This document shows, piece after piece, positions 36,301-64,000 of a DNA stretch of 64,000 nt (its first letter is position 1; each line of letters starts with the position of its first letter). Where the stretch lies: assembly GCA_000310025.1 (NCBI GenBank), contig FN649727.1, forward strand, positions 5,846,537-5,910,536, in the 5' to 3' direction. A program made the translations under genes and the position numbers. The stretch comes from Ectocarpus siliculosus (Eukaryota; Sar; Phaeophyceae; Ectocarpales; Ectocarpaceae). A model generated the notes under the pieces. That model was not told where the DNA came from. It saw only the letters and a program-made list of their open reading frames with translations, and did not search any database.

Positions 36301-38947
36301 AGCCGAAAATCAAGCGACGTCGTGCCCTCTACCTCGGGGACTGTTGAGGTTACCCGTGGCGGTGGCGGGCACAAAGCGCGGAAAGGCTTGGAAGCAACTT
36401 TTGAGGTGAGTGATATTTTGTGTTTGTTCACGCGCTTCTCATGTCCCCAAGTAGTGCAAGGGGACACCCGGATGTTCGGCTCCGGAGCTATCGTGGATGA
36501 ACGCGGTGTGGCAGGGCGTGGAGATCGACGGTGCACAGTGATTGGCCACGACGGTCGCCGCTTCCCGGTGGGACTTGCTAGTTCCACCGGTGGGACCTGT
36601 TAATACCAGGAAGTCGGAAGGAAAAGAGCTGGTTTGCAAATGCCAAATCGGTTCAGAACGGTATTTTACATTGTAGCGTGAGAGAACAACAACCCTAAAA
36701 CAGCAGCAGCAGCAGCAACAACAGCAGAGACATCGGCAGCAAGAGCAGCGCGGAAGTGTGCGTACTTCGAGCCCCCGACCTGCGAGAGTTGTTCACAGTG
36801 GCTGCCTTGGATTAGTGTGCATGGGTTTGCCCGGCATGGCTCGCATCCTTTTCTCGCACCCAACTCTCATCCTGCCGGCTCCCTCCTTTGTGTTCGCGTT
36901 TTGCCCGGTTCGTTTGTCTGCACCGTCTTCGGTCAGGCCAAGCTTGGGGCCATTTTCTTGTGGGGGTTAGTGTCGCGAGATTGGGCCGGGGTACTGTTGG
37001 ACTGCCTCAGGTGATGCATCCGGGTGGTCTGTGGGTGGTCGCTTGGCTTCTTGTGGCCATCTCCCGCCCGTTCGTAAAACGATCGCTGTCCTTTTCCCGT
37101 CGCCATGCTCGGCGATTCGGGCAAACCAATCACAGTGACAAGGTGGTGTGTGCCCCCACGCTATACGCGCATCGACTTGGCGAACAGAGCGGAAAGTGCA
37201 TTTGAAATAGAACTTGACCTGGCCCTGCACCTCAAGCTCACGTTGGTGGGGCCCCAAACGTGCCCCTACACCGGAATCCGCGTCATCTTCCAATACCAAC
37301 AAAAACAAGGGTGGCACGAATACCTCCCAAGAAGAGATGCCAGGATTTGATTGATTCGTGCGGTCCGCGCACTCCTTTCTCGTATGAGCAGGTGCGAAGC
37401 GGCCGCGTTGGACCGCCAGGATACAGACGGGGGGGGGGGCAAGACAGCATCCATGGGTTGCGGTCCTACTGCTGCTGCTGCTGCTGGCGTTGTTGCTGCT
37501 TCTTCTGGCAGGGGTGGTTGTGGGGGTGGTGGGGTGCAGGAAGAACCCCAAGCTGCTGCTGCTGCCGCAAGAAAGAAGGAAGGCTCACCACCCGATCATG
37601 ATGGAAACACCAGCCGAGGTGCGTGAGTGATGGAATGCCTTTTTAGGTTTCGTGCGACGCAGAGTGTATTTTTCGTCTTTCCGTCGTTGCCCGGGGGTAC
37701 CCTTTTTGACCCATGGTTTGCGAGGCCTGTACGTTTTTTTTTTTTTGTCCCGTGTGATGCAGCAGGTAGACATGTTGTTCCCGGCGTGTTCGACACGCAA
37801 CCGTACATGTTGCCGGAACTGGGGGTATTCAGCTGACGGAGCGTTTCAATGCATGCAAAGCATCCCTCTCGATATCTTCGCCTATGTTTGGCATCGGACC
37901 GCATATGACCATCTCATATCGTGTTTTGTTGTGTCTCGGGGGAATCCCCTGGTTCTTCATGTTTGCTCAAGGAACGTGAACCCGCGAACAGCGCATCGTT
38001 GTAGAATCACCGCCACTCGGGTTGAAACGTCAGTCACACTCGCGTCAATCTGACGCGGAGCGAGGTCATCCAGCCGATTGTTTTTGTTCTGTGGCGAACG
38101 ACTCGAACGAAATCACAGGTGCGAGCAGCGTTCGGGCTGTTCGACTCGGAGGGGAAAGGCTGCGTAGCGGCGGACCTTTTGCAGGCGCGTCTCTTGGACG
38201 CTAGCTCCAGGTACCTGCAGCGGTAGTTGTTGGCCATGTCTTGACGGAACGCAGATATGGTTTGTTCACAACGACAACGATGCCGAAAATAGAAACAAGA
38301 GCCGCGCCTTTGGTGCCCGATGTGTCGCCCTGGTGCTGGCCTTCCGACATTAGCCTTTCAAATAGCACCCTTGATGATCGTGGGCATCTGGACCAAAATA
38401 GTAGTCTAAACGAGAGAAATACACTCGGACTGGATTAAGTTAATCATGCCGCTATGGCTACCTCGCGCTGTGAGTCACAGCTAGCGTTGAGTGCGCACTG
38501 AGTTTTGCCAGTCAGAGGCTAGCCATCGTATCGTTTCTCTCTGTGCCGGGTATCACCAATGCAGACATACTTCCGGCGTTGCTGTCGCTCACAAAAGCCA
38601 TTGGGACTTTCAGCTTGTCATTGACTTGGTCTGGCCTATAAGCACGAACCAACGTCTGTCTCAAACTGTTATGCACACACTGCCACCGGACGTGGCCCCC
38701 CAGGATATCGGCCCGGTACCTCAAGCAGTTGCTGAGTCGAGTCTGCAGAGTGGCTGGAGATGGCAAGCGCTTGTTTTTCGAGTACAAGCTGCGTCTAAAT
38801 AATCTGACAACTGAGGGCAGCAGGCTCCAGGTGGAAGAGAAGGGAGGGAAGGATGAGGAGGAGAACGCGGAGGACAGCAAAGACGCGGAAACGAAGCAGG
38901 GCGAAGCGACGGGGCACGGCGTTACGTCACCACCGCCTTTCGCTTGA
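30370..38947 (+). CDS. Unrecognised large protein, disordered N-terminus and C-terminal EF-hand-like loop
   Basis: Fifteen exons with agreeing phases: 30370-30681, 30830-33228, 33527-33596, 33922-34125, 34346-34708, 35227-35309, 35739-35844, 36293-36405, 36728-36814, 36971-37010, 37143-37195, 37392-37618, 37766-37824, 38119-38210, 38704-38947; about 1,483 residues. The start ATG has an in-frame stop a few codons upstream. Residues 1 to ~900 are disordered: Pro/Gly/Arg/Gln-rich, with a Glu run, His and Gln runs and repeated GRGPPxRGPPGNGAFGG-type units. Residues ~904-1372 are more globular (SLTHAIASWAALDTRAIG; LVPFGLIPEKAAKGCWGE; FSELHDEERTTVVFLCGGG; VCVLRAPDLRELFTVAALD), broken by a Gly-Lys run and an acidic tract. 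At ~1381 FDSEGKGCVAADLL fits an EF-hand loop. The C-terminus (LKQLLSRVCRVAGDGKRLFF) is helical, then acidic. The start of the 35227 exon is uncertain. Family not recognised; calcium-binding scaffold is a guess. Confidence 0.62.
34005..34056 (+). repeat. GGGAAG hexanucleotide repeat coding for Gly-Lys
   Basis: About eight imperfect GGGAAG units inside the 33922-34125 exon of the EF-hand gene, encoding alternating Gly and Lys followed by KRKRNERRQ. This basic stretch could bind nucleic acid or act as a nuclear signal; that is inference. Confidence 0.85.
34838..34863 (+). repeat. GGGGGGTC repeat in intron
   Basis: Short G-rich run with TC interruptions repeated about three times, in the intron after the 34346-34708 exon of the EF-hand gene. 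Four G-runs could allow a G-quadruplex on the plus strand (inference). Confidence 0.6.
35104..35152 (+). repeat. CT-rich microsatellite
   Basis: (CT)n runs at about 35104-35126 and 35139-35152, just before the 35227 exon of the EF-hand gene. The frame is open through it and would read Leu-Ser-Leu-Ser, but it looks more like an intronic pyrimidine tract than coding sequence. Confidence 0.65.
36701..36727 (+). repeat. CAG/CAA repeat at a 3' splice site
   Basis: A run of CAG and CAA triplets ending directly at the inferred acceptor of the 36728-36814 exon of the EF-hand gene. Each CAG is itself a possible acceptor, so tandem alternative acceptors are likely (inference). Confidence 0.7.
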
Positions 38948-39738
38948 ACGAGCGTCGCGGCGCCTTACGGTGTTGGAGCCCCCCCCCTCGTTTACGTTTT
39001 GCGCAATTTGGCGCTGAATTTCATGAGGCAGCGCTATGTTGCCAAAAAGATAAATAGGAAACTCGAAGAGCAAGTGGCGGCCGCATCGGCGGCGGTCCCG
39101 TTTTCCCCAGCGTGAAGTCTTGCAAGCCAATCAGGTGCCGTTTTCCCTTTCGAGTAGACACGCCAGGATGGCCTCGCGCCTCCCTGCTCGCGGAAAGAAT
39201 TGAGAGTTCCCGGTGCACACTTGGTGTGAGAGAGCTGTTTTACAGCAGTCCTTTGTAAGGACTTGCATCGTCGGCATGACTGTCTCGCCCCCATCATGGG
39301 CGTTTCGAAAACGATGCACTAAGGCCCACTAGGATAAAACCATTGCACCTGTACGACCACAACCTCGCGTACCCGCGTGCTACACATCGCCTCAAGCTGT
39401 GAACAATGAATTTACACGCAATATATGCATACACACGACTATGATAAAACGAGCATAAATTTCTTTAGGTGCTCCAAAAATTTACAAGGGACGATTGCCG
39501 CCCCCGCCCCCCTGCTACATCAAGTCTATCATTCTCACACAATGCCAGCACGCACGGAATAAACTAACGACTGAATCGAAGTGGGCACGCACACTATACA
39601 CGACGACCTCACGGACCTGCACGCTCTATCGGGGCTGCTAGTTCGAAACAATACGTTGCATCTTTCTCCCCTAATGCATTGGCGGCCACCATGTTCGCAC
39701 GTTCAATATCAACACTTCCATACATACAGACGCTAAAC
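38948..39738. other. Convergent intergenic region, no gene seen
   Basis: 0.8 kb between two converging stop codons, holding both 3' UTRs. It contains an AATAAA at about 39559, with others nearby in less useful positions. Short open frames on the minus strand near 39021-39319 show no protein-like composition. Confidence 0.5.
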
Positions 39739-42700
39739 TCACGAAATAAATATTTTCGCTGCCTTGAATCGCGCGAGTAGAGCGACCACTGCTGTAGCAA
39801 TATTGAGCAGCATGTTGGCCGCAGCACCCCAGTAGTCGCCCTTGAGGGCGAGGTCGCCAGCATCCGCTGAGAGGTCGGAGAAACCTTCATTCCATGTGGT
39901 GCCAGCCAGTCGTGTTCCACCGTTCCAAACGATCCCATTCCGCATTACACCCGGGTCGTGCCACATCGTGCGCACGACGGGAGGGTAATGGCGATTTAGT
40001 CCAACAATATAACTTGGGTCCGATGATATATCAGCGGCTTCGTGGCAAGACGTTGGTTACAAATCAAACGGATTAATTAGCGAGGTAGAAGGCGTCGGTG
40101 CAAAAGTGAACCAGTGACGCTCATGGAAGCAACAGAAGACAGAGAGGAATGGCAGCGAGGCAAGTGAAACAAAAGTGAGACAGGGCGAGGTTTGGAGAAG
40201 AAGAACGCCGTGCCATGGCCATTGAATTTGAAAACGAACGTTTCGCCGTAGTAAAAGTCCCGCACACACAGCAATTGGGGCAAGGGTTAACTTCTAACCG
40301 GACGGTAAACGAGACCAAATAAGGGTACGTTGGAGGAACAGAAACAGCGGAAAGAATCTCTGTCACAAGATTCCGGAGTGGGACGGACGATGACGTCTTG
40401 TGCAAAGAGATCGAAGGTTGGGACAAGAAGAAACACGAACCAAACGGAGCTGTAAGAATATGTAGCGGCACGGGGAAGCAGGGTGATATCGTAGCTGGAA
40501 AGACCTTCCCACAAAAACGATCAAAACGGAATCCAACCGCGTCCCAGAGTCCGAAGCTGCACTGCCCGACAGACCTCGTCATACGATAACACGTGCTTGT
40601 CCTCTGTTATTCTCCCACGTGTGTTACTCTTCGCGCCGCTAGTTCGGACCAATCCGTTCACACAACAAGCTGCCTGCCTCACGAGAGATGCCACCGAACG
40701 ATGAAACCCGCCCCTCTTGTCGGCCACCAACCAACCTGTTAAACCTTACTCACTATCCAGGTGCGGACCGTTGTACGAAACATGAGGGATGAACAAACAC
40801 ATTTTTTCAAATGTTGACGAAGCAAAACTAAGGTCAAGGCGACCTTTCTCTCCGTCTCCGACTCCAGCTTGTTGTCTGCTACCAGGCGTTGTGTGAGTTG
40901 AGAAATCTAGAGAGAGGGAAGATGCAACTCTCCTCGTCTCTGCCACTCTCTCCATCTCACCCGAAATTGTCCCGAAGCCTTGGGCGACCAGAGCAACGAA
41001 GAATGCGCTCTCTAACGTCGCGTCTCGCTCCTCCGGCTCCAGGCTCGCGGCGTACCGACCGGCGGTGATCACCCCGGCGAATGACAGAGCGTTGCACCGC
41101 CAGTCTCCCCAGCTGCTCGATACGTCACAAACACCGTAGTTGGGCGGGTGGGAAGGCTGTTATTCTTACCGTGCTTTTCCCTCCGTTAGGGTTGGGGAGG
41201 CTTGTCACGAGTGGGCGCTTTCTCCCAGCCTCTTGCTGGTAACCTGTTCTCATCCACGGAACCCCTTGGTGGTTCCATGATTTCGACATTATTCTCCTGC
41301 GGAATAGTTGTCGATGATGTAGAGTTTGGGATGAAATGATAACTCCTGCTACGGCGGATCCAACCATACTTCATGTACTGACATTTATTCCCTGTCATTG
41401 CCTGAAGTTTATCCCCATACTTCTCCGTCCATATTAACGGACAGGGGAACCTCGAATCAGCGAAGGTGTACACAGCAACCATCGGTGCTTACCCAAACGC
41501 TGAAAACCTTACACGTGGGTGTGTGTTGTGTGTGAACGTGTTGCTGTTCACGTCAATGACCTGCACAAGCTCGCTGGGACAAGTCTACCCGATGGTCAGC
41601 AATGCCGCCGCTTCTTGATCACATCAGTCGCTTATCTGAGAAAAGGAACATCCAATTCGTGGTCGCGAAACATGGGACCCCAGAGGAGAGCACTACATCC
41701 CTGCTGTGTGTTCGGTTTGGTTTTCCGAGAGGCAGTCGCGGTGAATATTGCCGGGCGTCAAGGCGCAGCCTAGAATGCCCACACCACAACTGCAGCAGTG
41801 GCGGTGAAAACGAAACAAAACACAGATAGTATACCGTCTCATCGTCCGTCTACTTTCGACGATGGATTGGGATCCTTCAACGCATCGTCGGGCACGCGAT
41901 TGCGGTTGTAGCACGCCATCCCCAGAGAGACACACACTCTTCTCTCTCGCGTGCATTGACAACTTTCCAGACAACGCCCGAGTTTCTTGTGGTGGCGTTG
42001 AGATGCCAAAAAAAGAGCGACCCGTGCTAAGTCATGGTTGTAAGGTTCTCCCAGAAAACCGAATCGAATTGGTGTGTGTGTGTCTGCGAATGGGTTGTCT
42101 CACTCACACAATTCGTCCTTCGGCCCCTCCGTTTAAGGTCGAGAACCAGTTGCCGATTATTCCACCTCGAGAAAAACGAAGACAGCGGCACAGGGGAGAG
42201 GCAGACACAGACAGGAAAGCAGACCAGTTGGCAATCGACATCGCTTTTCCCGCCAGACACAAATCTACTGGAGGGTGATGCGGGAGAGCTCGCGCCCCAT
42301 CTTCCTTGATCTTAGGCAGGGGATGTCCGGCATTACCCCCGTGCTTTCACCTCTTCAACAACTCGGGGGTCCCGATGGAACGTTTGCGCCGTCTCGTTTA
42401 GAGGAAAGAAAAATGTTTTAGAACCAACAGCTGTTTTGACGATCGATTCTAAGATCGTTCGATTTCGTTTTTAATATGCTGGTGGACTGAAGGAGATCCT
42501 GAAAAAACACAAAATCTTGAGCAACACGCAGCACACAAATTGGTATGCAGTTGCCATATTGTCAGTCAGAGCACACGCTGCATGTGCCCAAAGCTGTACG
42601 GTAGCCTTCCGTTCCACATCAATGACTGCTTGACTATCGGCGAAACTACCGGCGATTCGGAGTCCAAAGAAGGAAGCCTTTATCTCCTTGGAAGATGCAA

Positions 42701-44994
42701 GCATGAGCCGCAGAAAGAAGTCTACAGGCCCCGGAATGCGGCTCTTCAGTTGAGGAAGACAGAACCATAGGGTGCACGTGAAGACGGCGGGTGGCGGTGG
42801 TACAACAATCCCTACCGCGGCAAAGAACAACGAAAATGTTTTTTTTCCATCTTGCCATACTTCAAGTATAAACAAGATAATGAAAAAAAACAAAATCGTG
42901 CAACAAACACCCTTCGTTGCGCCCGCGCCTGTTATTATCTTCGCGCGCGCGCACCTATGACGGCCATGATGCTCACCTATAACGGCCATGATAACCCCCC
43001 AGCCGAGCTTGTGTGGGTGTCGGCCTGCCATCCAGCCGCCCCACGCTATGGCCGCCACCGCCGCCACCAGCGCCGTCTTCTCCGCCCCCTTGCACATTGA
43101 CAGCGGGCCTCTCTTTGCCCAGTCAACCGCTTTGCGGGAAACCCTCCTTTCTCGTCATTTGGGAAGGGATTGGTTGTAAGACGAAGGCAGACACACACGT
43201 GCAAAACACAAAAAAACACTAGATCAGTTTTCGCCTCCGTTTCAGGAGACGCACGTGTGTCTGTGCATCAATCGCTTCGTGAAAGCCTAAAAACAGCTGC
43301 GGTTCAGTGGATATTTCTACGCTACTTCAAAAAGGAGGCAGGTTAAGTGCAAGTTAACAAGACGGGCGACGTCATGCGGTTGCACAAAATCGGTTGTTGA
43401 TGTTGCCGCCGCTGACTTCCTGTATGATACATGGGATTCTGCTTCAAGCCGTTCCATTCTCTCTCAGTTGCCGCTCCCCCTCGGGTGGTCTATTACGTGA
43501 CGAAGTCCCCGATCTGGGCAAAATTCCGATACACGGTAAGGCGTGGTCGTACGGGGTTCTTTCTGATGGTACAGGCAACGACGCACGTACCATACGCCAT
43601 GTGCACGCAGCAATACCACTGCCGCCACGTAACGGGCAGGTCGTCAGCTAGCGCAAGCGATACCGGACAACGGATGGGACCATTGCTCATTACCTCGAAT
43701 AAACCACCCGGCGATAGTCGACAAACTTTCAAGACTTTCGTGAAAGAGGACGGTGGAGCTCGATACCTCGCGCCCTTGTACGCAAAAAAAGATGCTCGTT
43801 CGCGCTTGCGCTCTCCCAACGACGACGACGACGACGACGACAACAACAATAAACTCACCATCGCCTACCCCACCGGTGGGCCTGCAAATAAACTCCCCAG
43901 CCCAGTAGAATGGAAACCAACAGGTACCCCACTCCAGCCTCCAAGGATGCAACGACAGCAAGATGGGCCCCGTGCTCCACCACGAACGACAAGCTGCCGG
44001 GGCACCAGCAAAATGAGCGCGAACAAGCGAACCACAGCAGTAGTATTGTGGGCAAGGTGCTGCTCTCTACCATCGAAAAGAGCGTTCACGCTGCATGCAG
44101 CACCACCCGTTGAACAAAAGCGGAGCCATAGCCTTTTCCCACAAGTCTACCTGCACCCAGGGCAGATTTCGAACGCACATGACCTCTGTTGATTCCAAAC
44201 ACGTTTATGTATTGCGCCTCTCCTTCCGGATGGAACGTGCAACATGGACCACAGCCAGAGGTCTCGAATGCGATGGTTTCGTGCGAGGAACATCTTGCCA
44301 ACACCCCTTCTCGCGAGCATGCACGGCATCCTGGTCAGCTTCTTATGCCCAAGGAAGACAAAGGGAAAAGGAGGAAAATAACGAGGAGAGCAAGGAGAGG
44401 TCTTCCAGGTGTACAACAAGGGATCCTGGTGTGCACCTTGGACTCGGGAGATGAAACTGGTACCACTACTGTAAAAAGTCTAGGGGCATCCCGTGTGAAT
44501 ATATACCAATACCTTGTCCACACCGCCAAGAAGCCACTGATGACTATTGAGATCGCCGCTCGGACCTCGCTATTCTTGTTATCCTCCGGCGCCATCCCCC
44601 CTCCATTGGCGAGCCCTGCGAGAAAGGACCTACAGGCGCACAAGATCGAGCACGAAATTGTATTGATGTGGTTCAAGTGAACGGATCGGAGGCCCTCTCC
44701 GCCGCATACAACCACGACTGCATCCCATCGACGCCACCTACTTCTTCTTTCAACCACTGCGTGTCTACCGTCTGTGGCTATCGGCGGAAATGGGGCGGTC
44801 ATGCGCACTGCTCCGTACGCACGATGCACACGCACGGCGGAACTGTACATGCAGTTTGCTCAGACCCACCCGGAGATATTTAGAAGCGTGGCGGATACGT
44901 CCACTCCATTCCACTCCCAAACCGGCACGAGTGCGTCTGTAAGAAGGAAGGCAGTGGCGGCGGCGGCAGCTTGTGACATCCCGATCGTAGCCAT
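39739..44994 (-). CDS. Unrecognised predicted multi-pass membrane protein
   Basis: Ten minus-strand exons whose phases all agree: 44994-44870, 44629-44513, 43938-43859, 43774-43694, 43562-43502, 43146-42977, 42743-42650, 41450-41244, 41112-40961, 40037-39739; 461 residues. The first exon is only 41 codons, starting MATIGMSQAAAATAFLLTDA. Hydrophobic segments include AAISIVISGFLAVW, EKTALVAAVAAIAWGGWMAG, NALSFAGVITAGRYAA, LESAFFVALVAQGFGTI and near the C-terminus AAANMLLNIATAVVALLARF. A Cys/Trp-rich loop sits in the middle (GFLLWTPNRR, PCPLIWTEKYGDK, GNKCQYMKYGW). The sixth exon contains an in-frame Met at 43097, so the locus might instead be two genes. Exons three to five are short and least certain. 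No family recognised. Divergent from the LRR/IQ gene at 45435. Confidence 0.52.
42952..42995 (-). repeat. 22-bp tandem duplication spanning a 5' splice site
   Basis: On the minus strand two 22-bp copies lie head to tail with two mismatches, each reading ATCATGGCCGT.ATAG then GTG. The first copy carries the used donor (exon end 42977, GTGAGC); the second carries a weaker GTGCGC donor 22 nt downstream. Confidence 0.8.
43821..43850 (-). repeat. (GTC)n microsatellite in an 84-bp intron
   Basis: Plus-strand GAC/AAC triplets, GTC/GTT on the coding minus strand, inside the short intron 43858-43775 of the predicted membrane protein gene. The frame stays open through it and would encode polyvaline if the intron were retained. 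Confidence 0.8.
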
Positions 44995-62956
<17,962 letters not shown>

Positions 62957-63184
62957 AAAGGTTGTCGGGTAGCGGGTGCTGATCGTCAGAGACTGTGGGC
63001 AAAAGGCTGACTCAAGACCTTTCTTTATCACCGAGATTAACGAGTGAACGGCAGGGCCAGAAGCCCTGCATTCCAGAAGGGGCTCCGCCCTTCCAGTAAC
63101 GCATACCCACATACACGACCCCCCCCTAGATCTCCGTAGATCCGTATCTAGTGCTGAGTACCCCCAACAAAGGTGGAGCTGAAA
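62957..63184. other. Unique 0.23 kb insert inside the satellite
   Basis: Non-repetitive, GC-richer sequence interrupting the CCGAAAA array. It contains a 6-bp-stem hairpin (63076-63081 with 63088-63093, GAAGGG/CCCTTC, loop GCTCCG) flanked by TTCCAG on both sides. No coding frame of note and no recognised element. Confidence 0.6.
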
Positions 63185-63866
63185 AGGACAACAACCCGAA
63201 AACAACGTGAAACCGAGAAAACGTGAAACCGAAAAGGACCGAAAAGGATAAGCCGAAAAGATTAAACCGAACGGATTAAACCGAAACCGAACAGGTTCAG
63301 CCGAAAACATGAAACCGAAAAATTAAAGCCGAAAACATGAAACCGAAAAGTTTAAGCCGAAAAGATTAAAACGAAAAAGTTAAGACGAAGACCTGAGAGA
63401 AACCGAAAAAGGTTGAGTCGAAAAGGAGAAACCGAAAAGGAGAAACCGAAAACGTGAAACCGAAAACGTGAAACCGAAAATGACCGAAAAGAAAGGAGAA
63501 GCCGAAAAATTTAAGCCGCAAAGATTAAACCGAAAACAAACGTGATACCGAAAACGTGAAACCGAAAAGGTCAAGCCGAAAATATTAAAGCGAAAAGGTT
63601 AAGCCGAAAACGTGAAGAAACCGAAAAAGGTTGAGCCGAAAAGGACAATAAACCGAGAACGTGAAACCGAGAACGTGAAACCGAAAAGATGAAAACAACC
63701 CGAAAAGGACCGAAAAAGTTACGCCGAAAAGAGTAAACCGAACAGATTAAACCGAAACTGAAAAAGTTCAGCCGAAAATATTAAACCGAAAAGTTTAAGC
63801 CGAAAATATTAAACCGAAAAAGTTCAGCCGAAAACGTGAAGAAACCGAAAAGGTTGAGCCGAAAAG
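63185..63866 (+). repeat. Degenerate CCGAAAA satellite, right block
   Basis: Same repeat family as the left block and the same orientation. It ends near GGTTGAGCCGAAAAGGATGC. The 134 bases after it (63867-64000) are unique and show no gene; they presumably continue the same intron of the giant gene. Confidence 0.85.
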
Positions 63867-64000
63867 GATGCACCGCAGCGGAGGTGTCGTCACGTGTAGA
63901 GACGCTCTCTTGGTCGAGAAAGTGAGACGGGGAAAATATCTTGATTGGGCAAACACATTTGCAATCGTGAGAGCACGCGTAGGAAAGAAAGATGAGAAGA

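Noticed and set aside
41862-42278. 138-codon plus-strand ORF
   Set aside because: Lies in an intron of the minus-strand membrane protein gene; no recognisable domain and no partner exons.
43431-44192. 253-codon plus-strand ORF
   Set aside because: Overlaps minus-strand exons with agreeing phases; its composition follows the GAC repeat and no splice context supports it.

Overview
The window looks like nuclear DNA of a photosynthetic stramenopile, most probably a brown alga of the Ectocarpus type. This rests on intron-rich genes with introns of roughly 0.1-2 kb, GT..AG splice sites with many poly-C or pyrimidine tracts, Ala/Gln/Gly-rich low-complexity exons, and an assembly gap of exactly 100 N flanked by poly-C. 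There are no operons, ribosome binding sites, transposases, reverse transcriptases, rRNA genes or complete tRNA genes that I could support. The taxonomic call is inference. All gene models were spliced by eye, and I accepted a junction mainly when the reading phase agreed on both sides.

Layout: (1) 32-11707, plus strand, the 3' part of a large coiled-coil and Q/A-rich protein gene that starts before the window. (2) 13349-15471, minus strand, an SLC10A7/BASS4-type membrane transporter in four exons. (3) 16386-28477, plus strand, CPSF2 (CPSF100), the catalytically degenerate metallo-beta-lactamase/beta-CASP subunit of the pre-mRNA 3'-end processing complex, in 15 exons; the assembly gap lies in one of its introns. 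(4) 30370-38947, plus strand, an unrecognised ~1,483-residue protein with a very long disordered N-terminus and a C-terminal EF-hand-like loop. (5) 39739-44994, minus strand, an unrecognised ~461-residue predicted membrane protein in ten exons. (6) 45435 to beyond 62388, plus strand, a giant gene (>2,145 residues in view) that strings together leucine-rich repeats, IQ motifs, Trp-centred helical repeats resembling the centrin-binding repeats of Sfi1, more IQ motifs, a small beta/SH3- or KOW-like segment and the start of a C2 domain. (7) 62389-64000, an intron that begins in a (GT)n(GA)n microsatellite and is filled by a degenerate CCGAAAA satellite with a 0.23 kb unique insert.

Genes 2/3 and 5/6 are head-to-head pairs with 0.9 and 0.44 kb between start codons, so each probably shares a divergent promoter region. 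Genes 1/2 and 4/5 converge. There is no sign that the genes work in one pathway: CPSF2 is housekeeping, the transporter is a solute carrier, and the LRR/IQ/Sfi1-like/C2 gene would fit a calcium-, calmodulin- or centrin-linked scaffold, possibly at the flagellar base or centrosome. The best candidate for something undescribed is that giant gene. The next best signals are splice-related: three GC-AG introns, two introns whose 5' splice site lies in a short tandem duplication, an acceptor inside a CAG repeat, a possible 84-bp exitron, and an intron open in frame for 176 codons.
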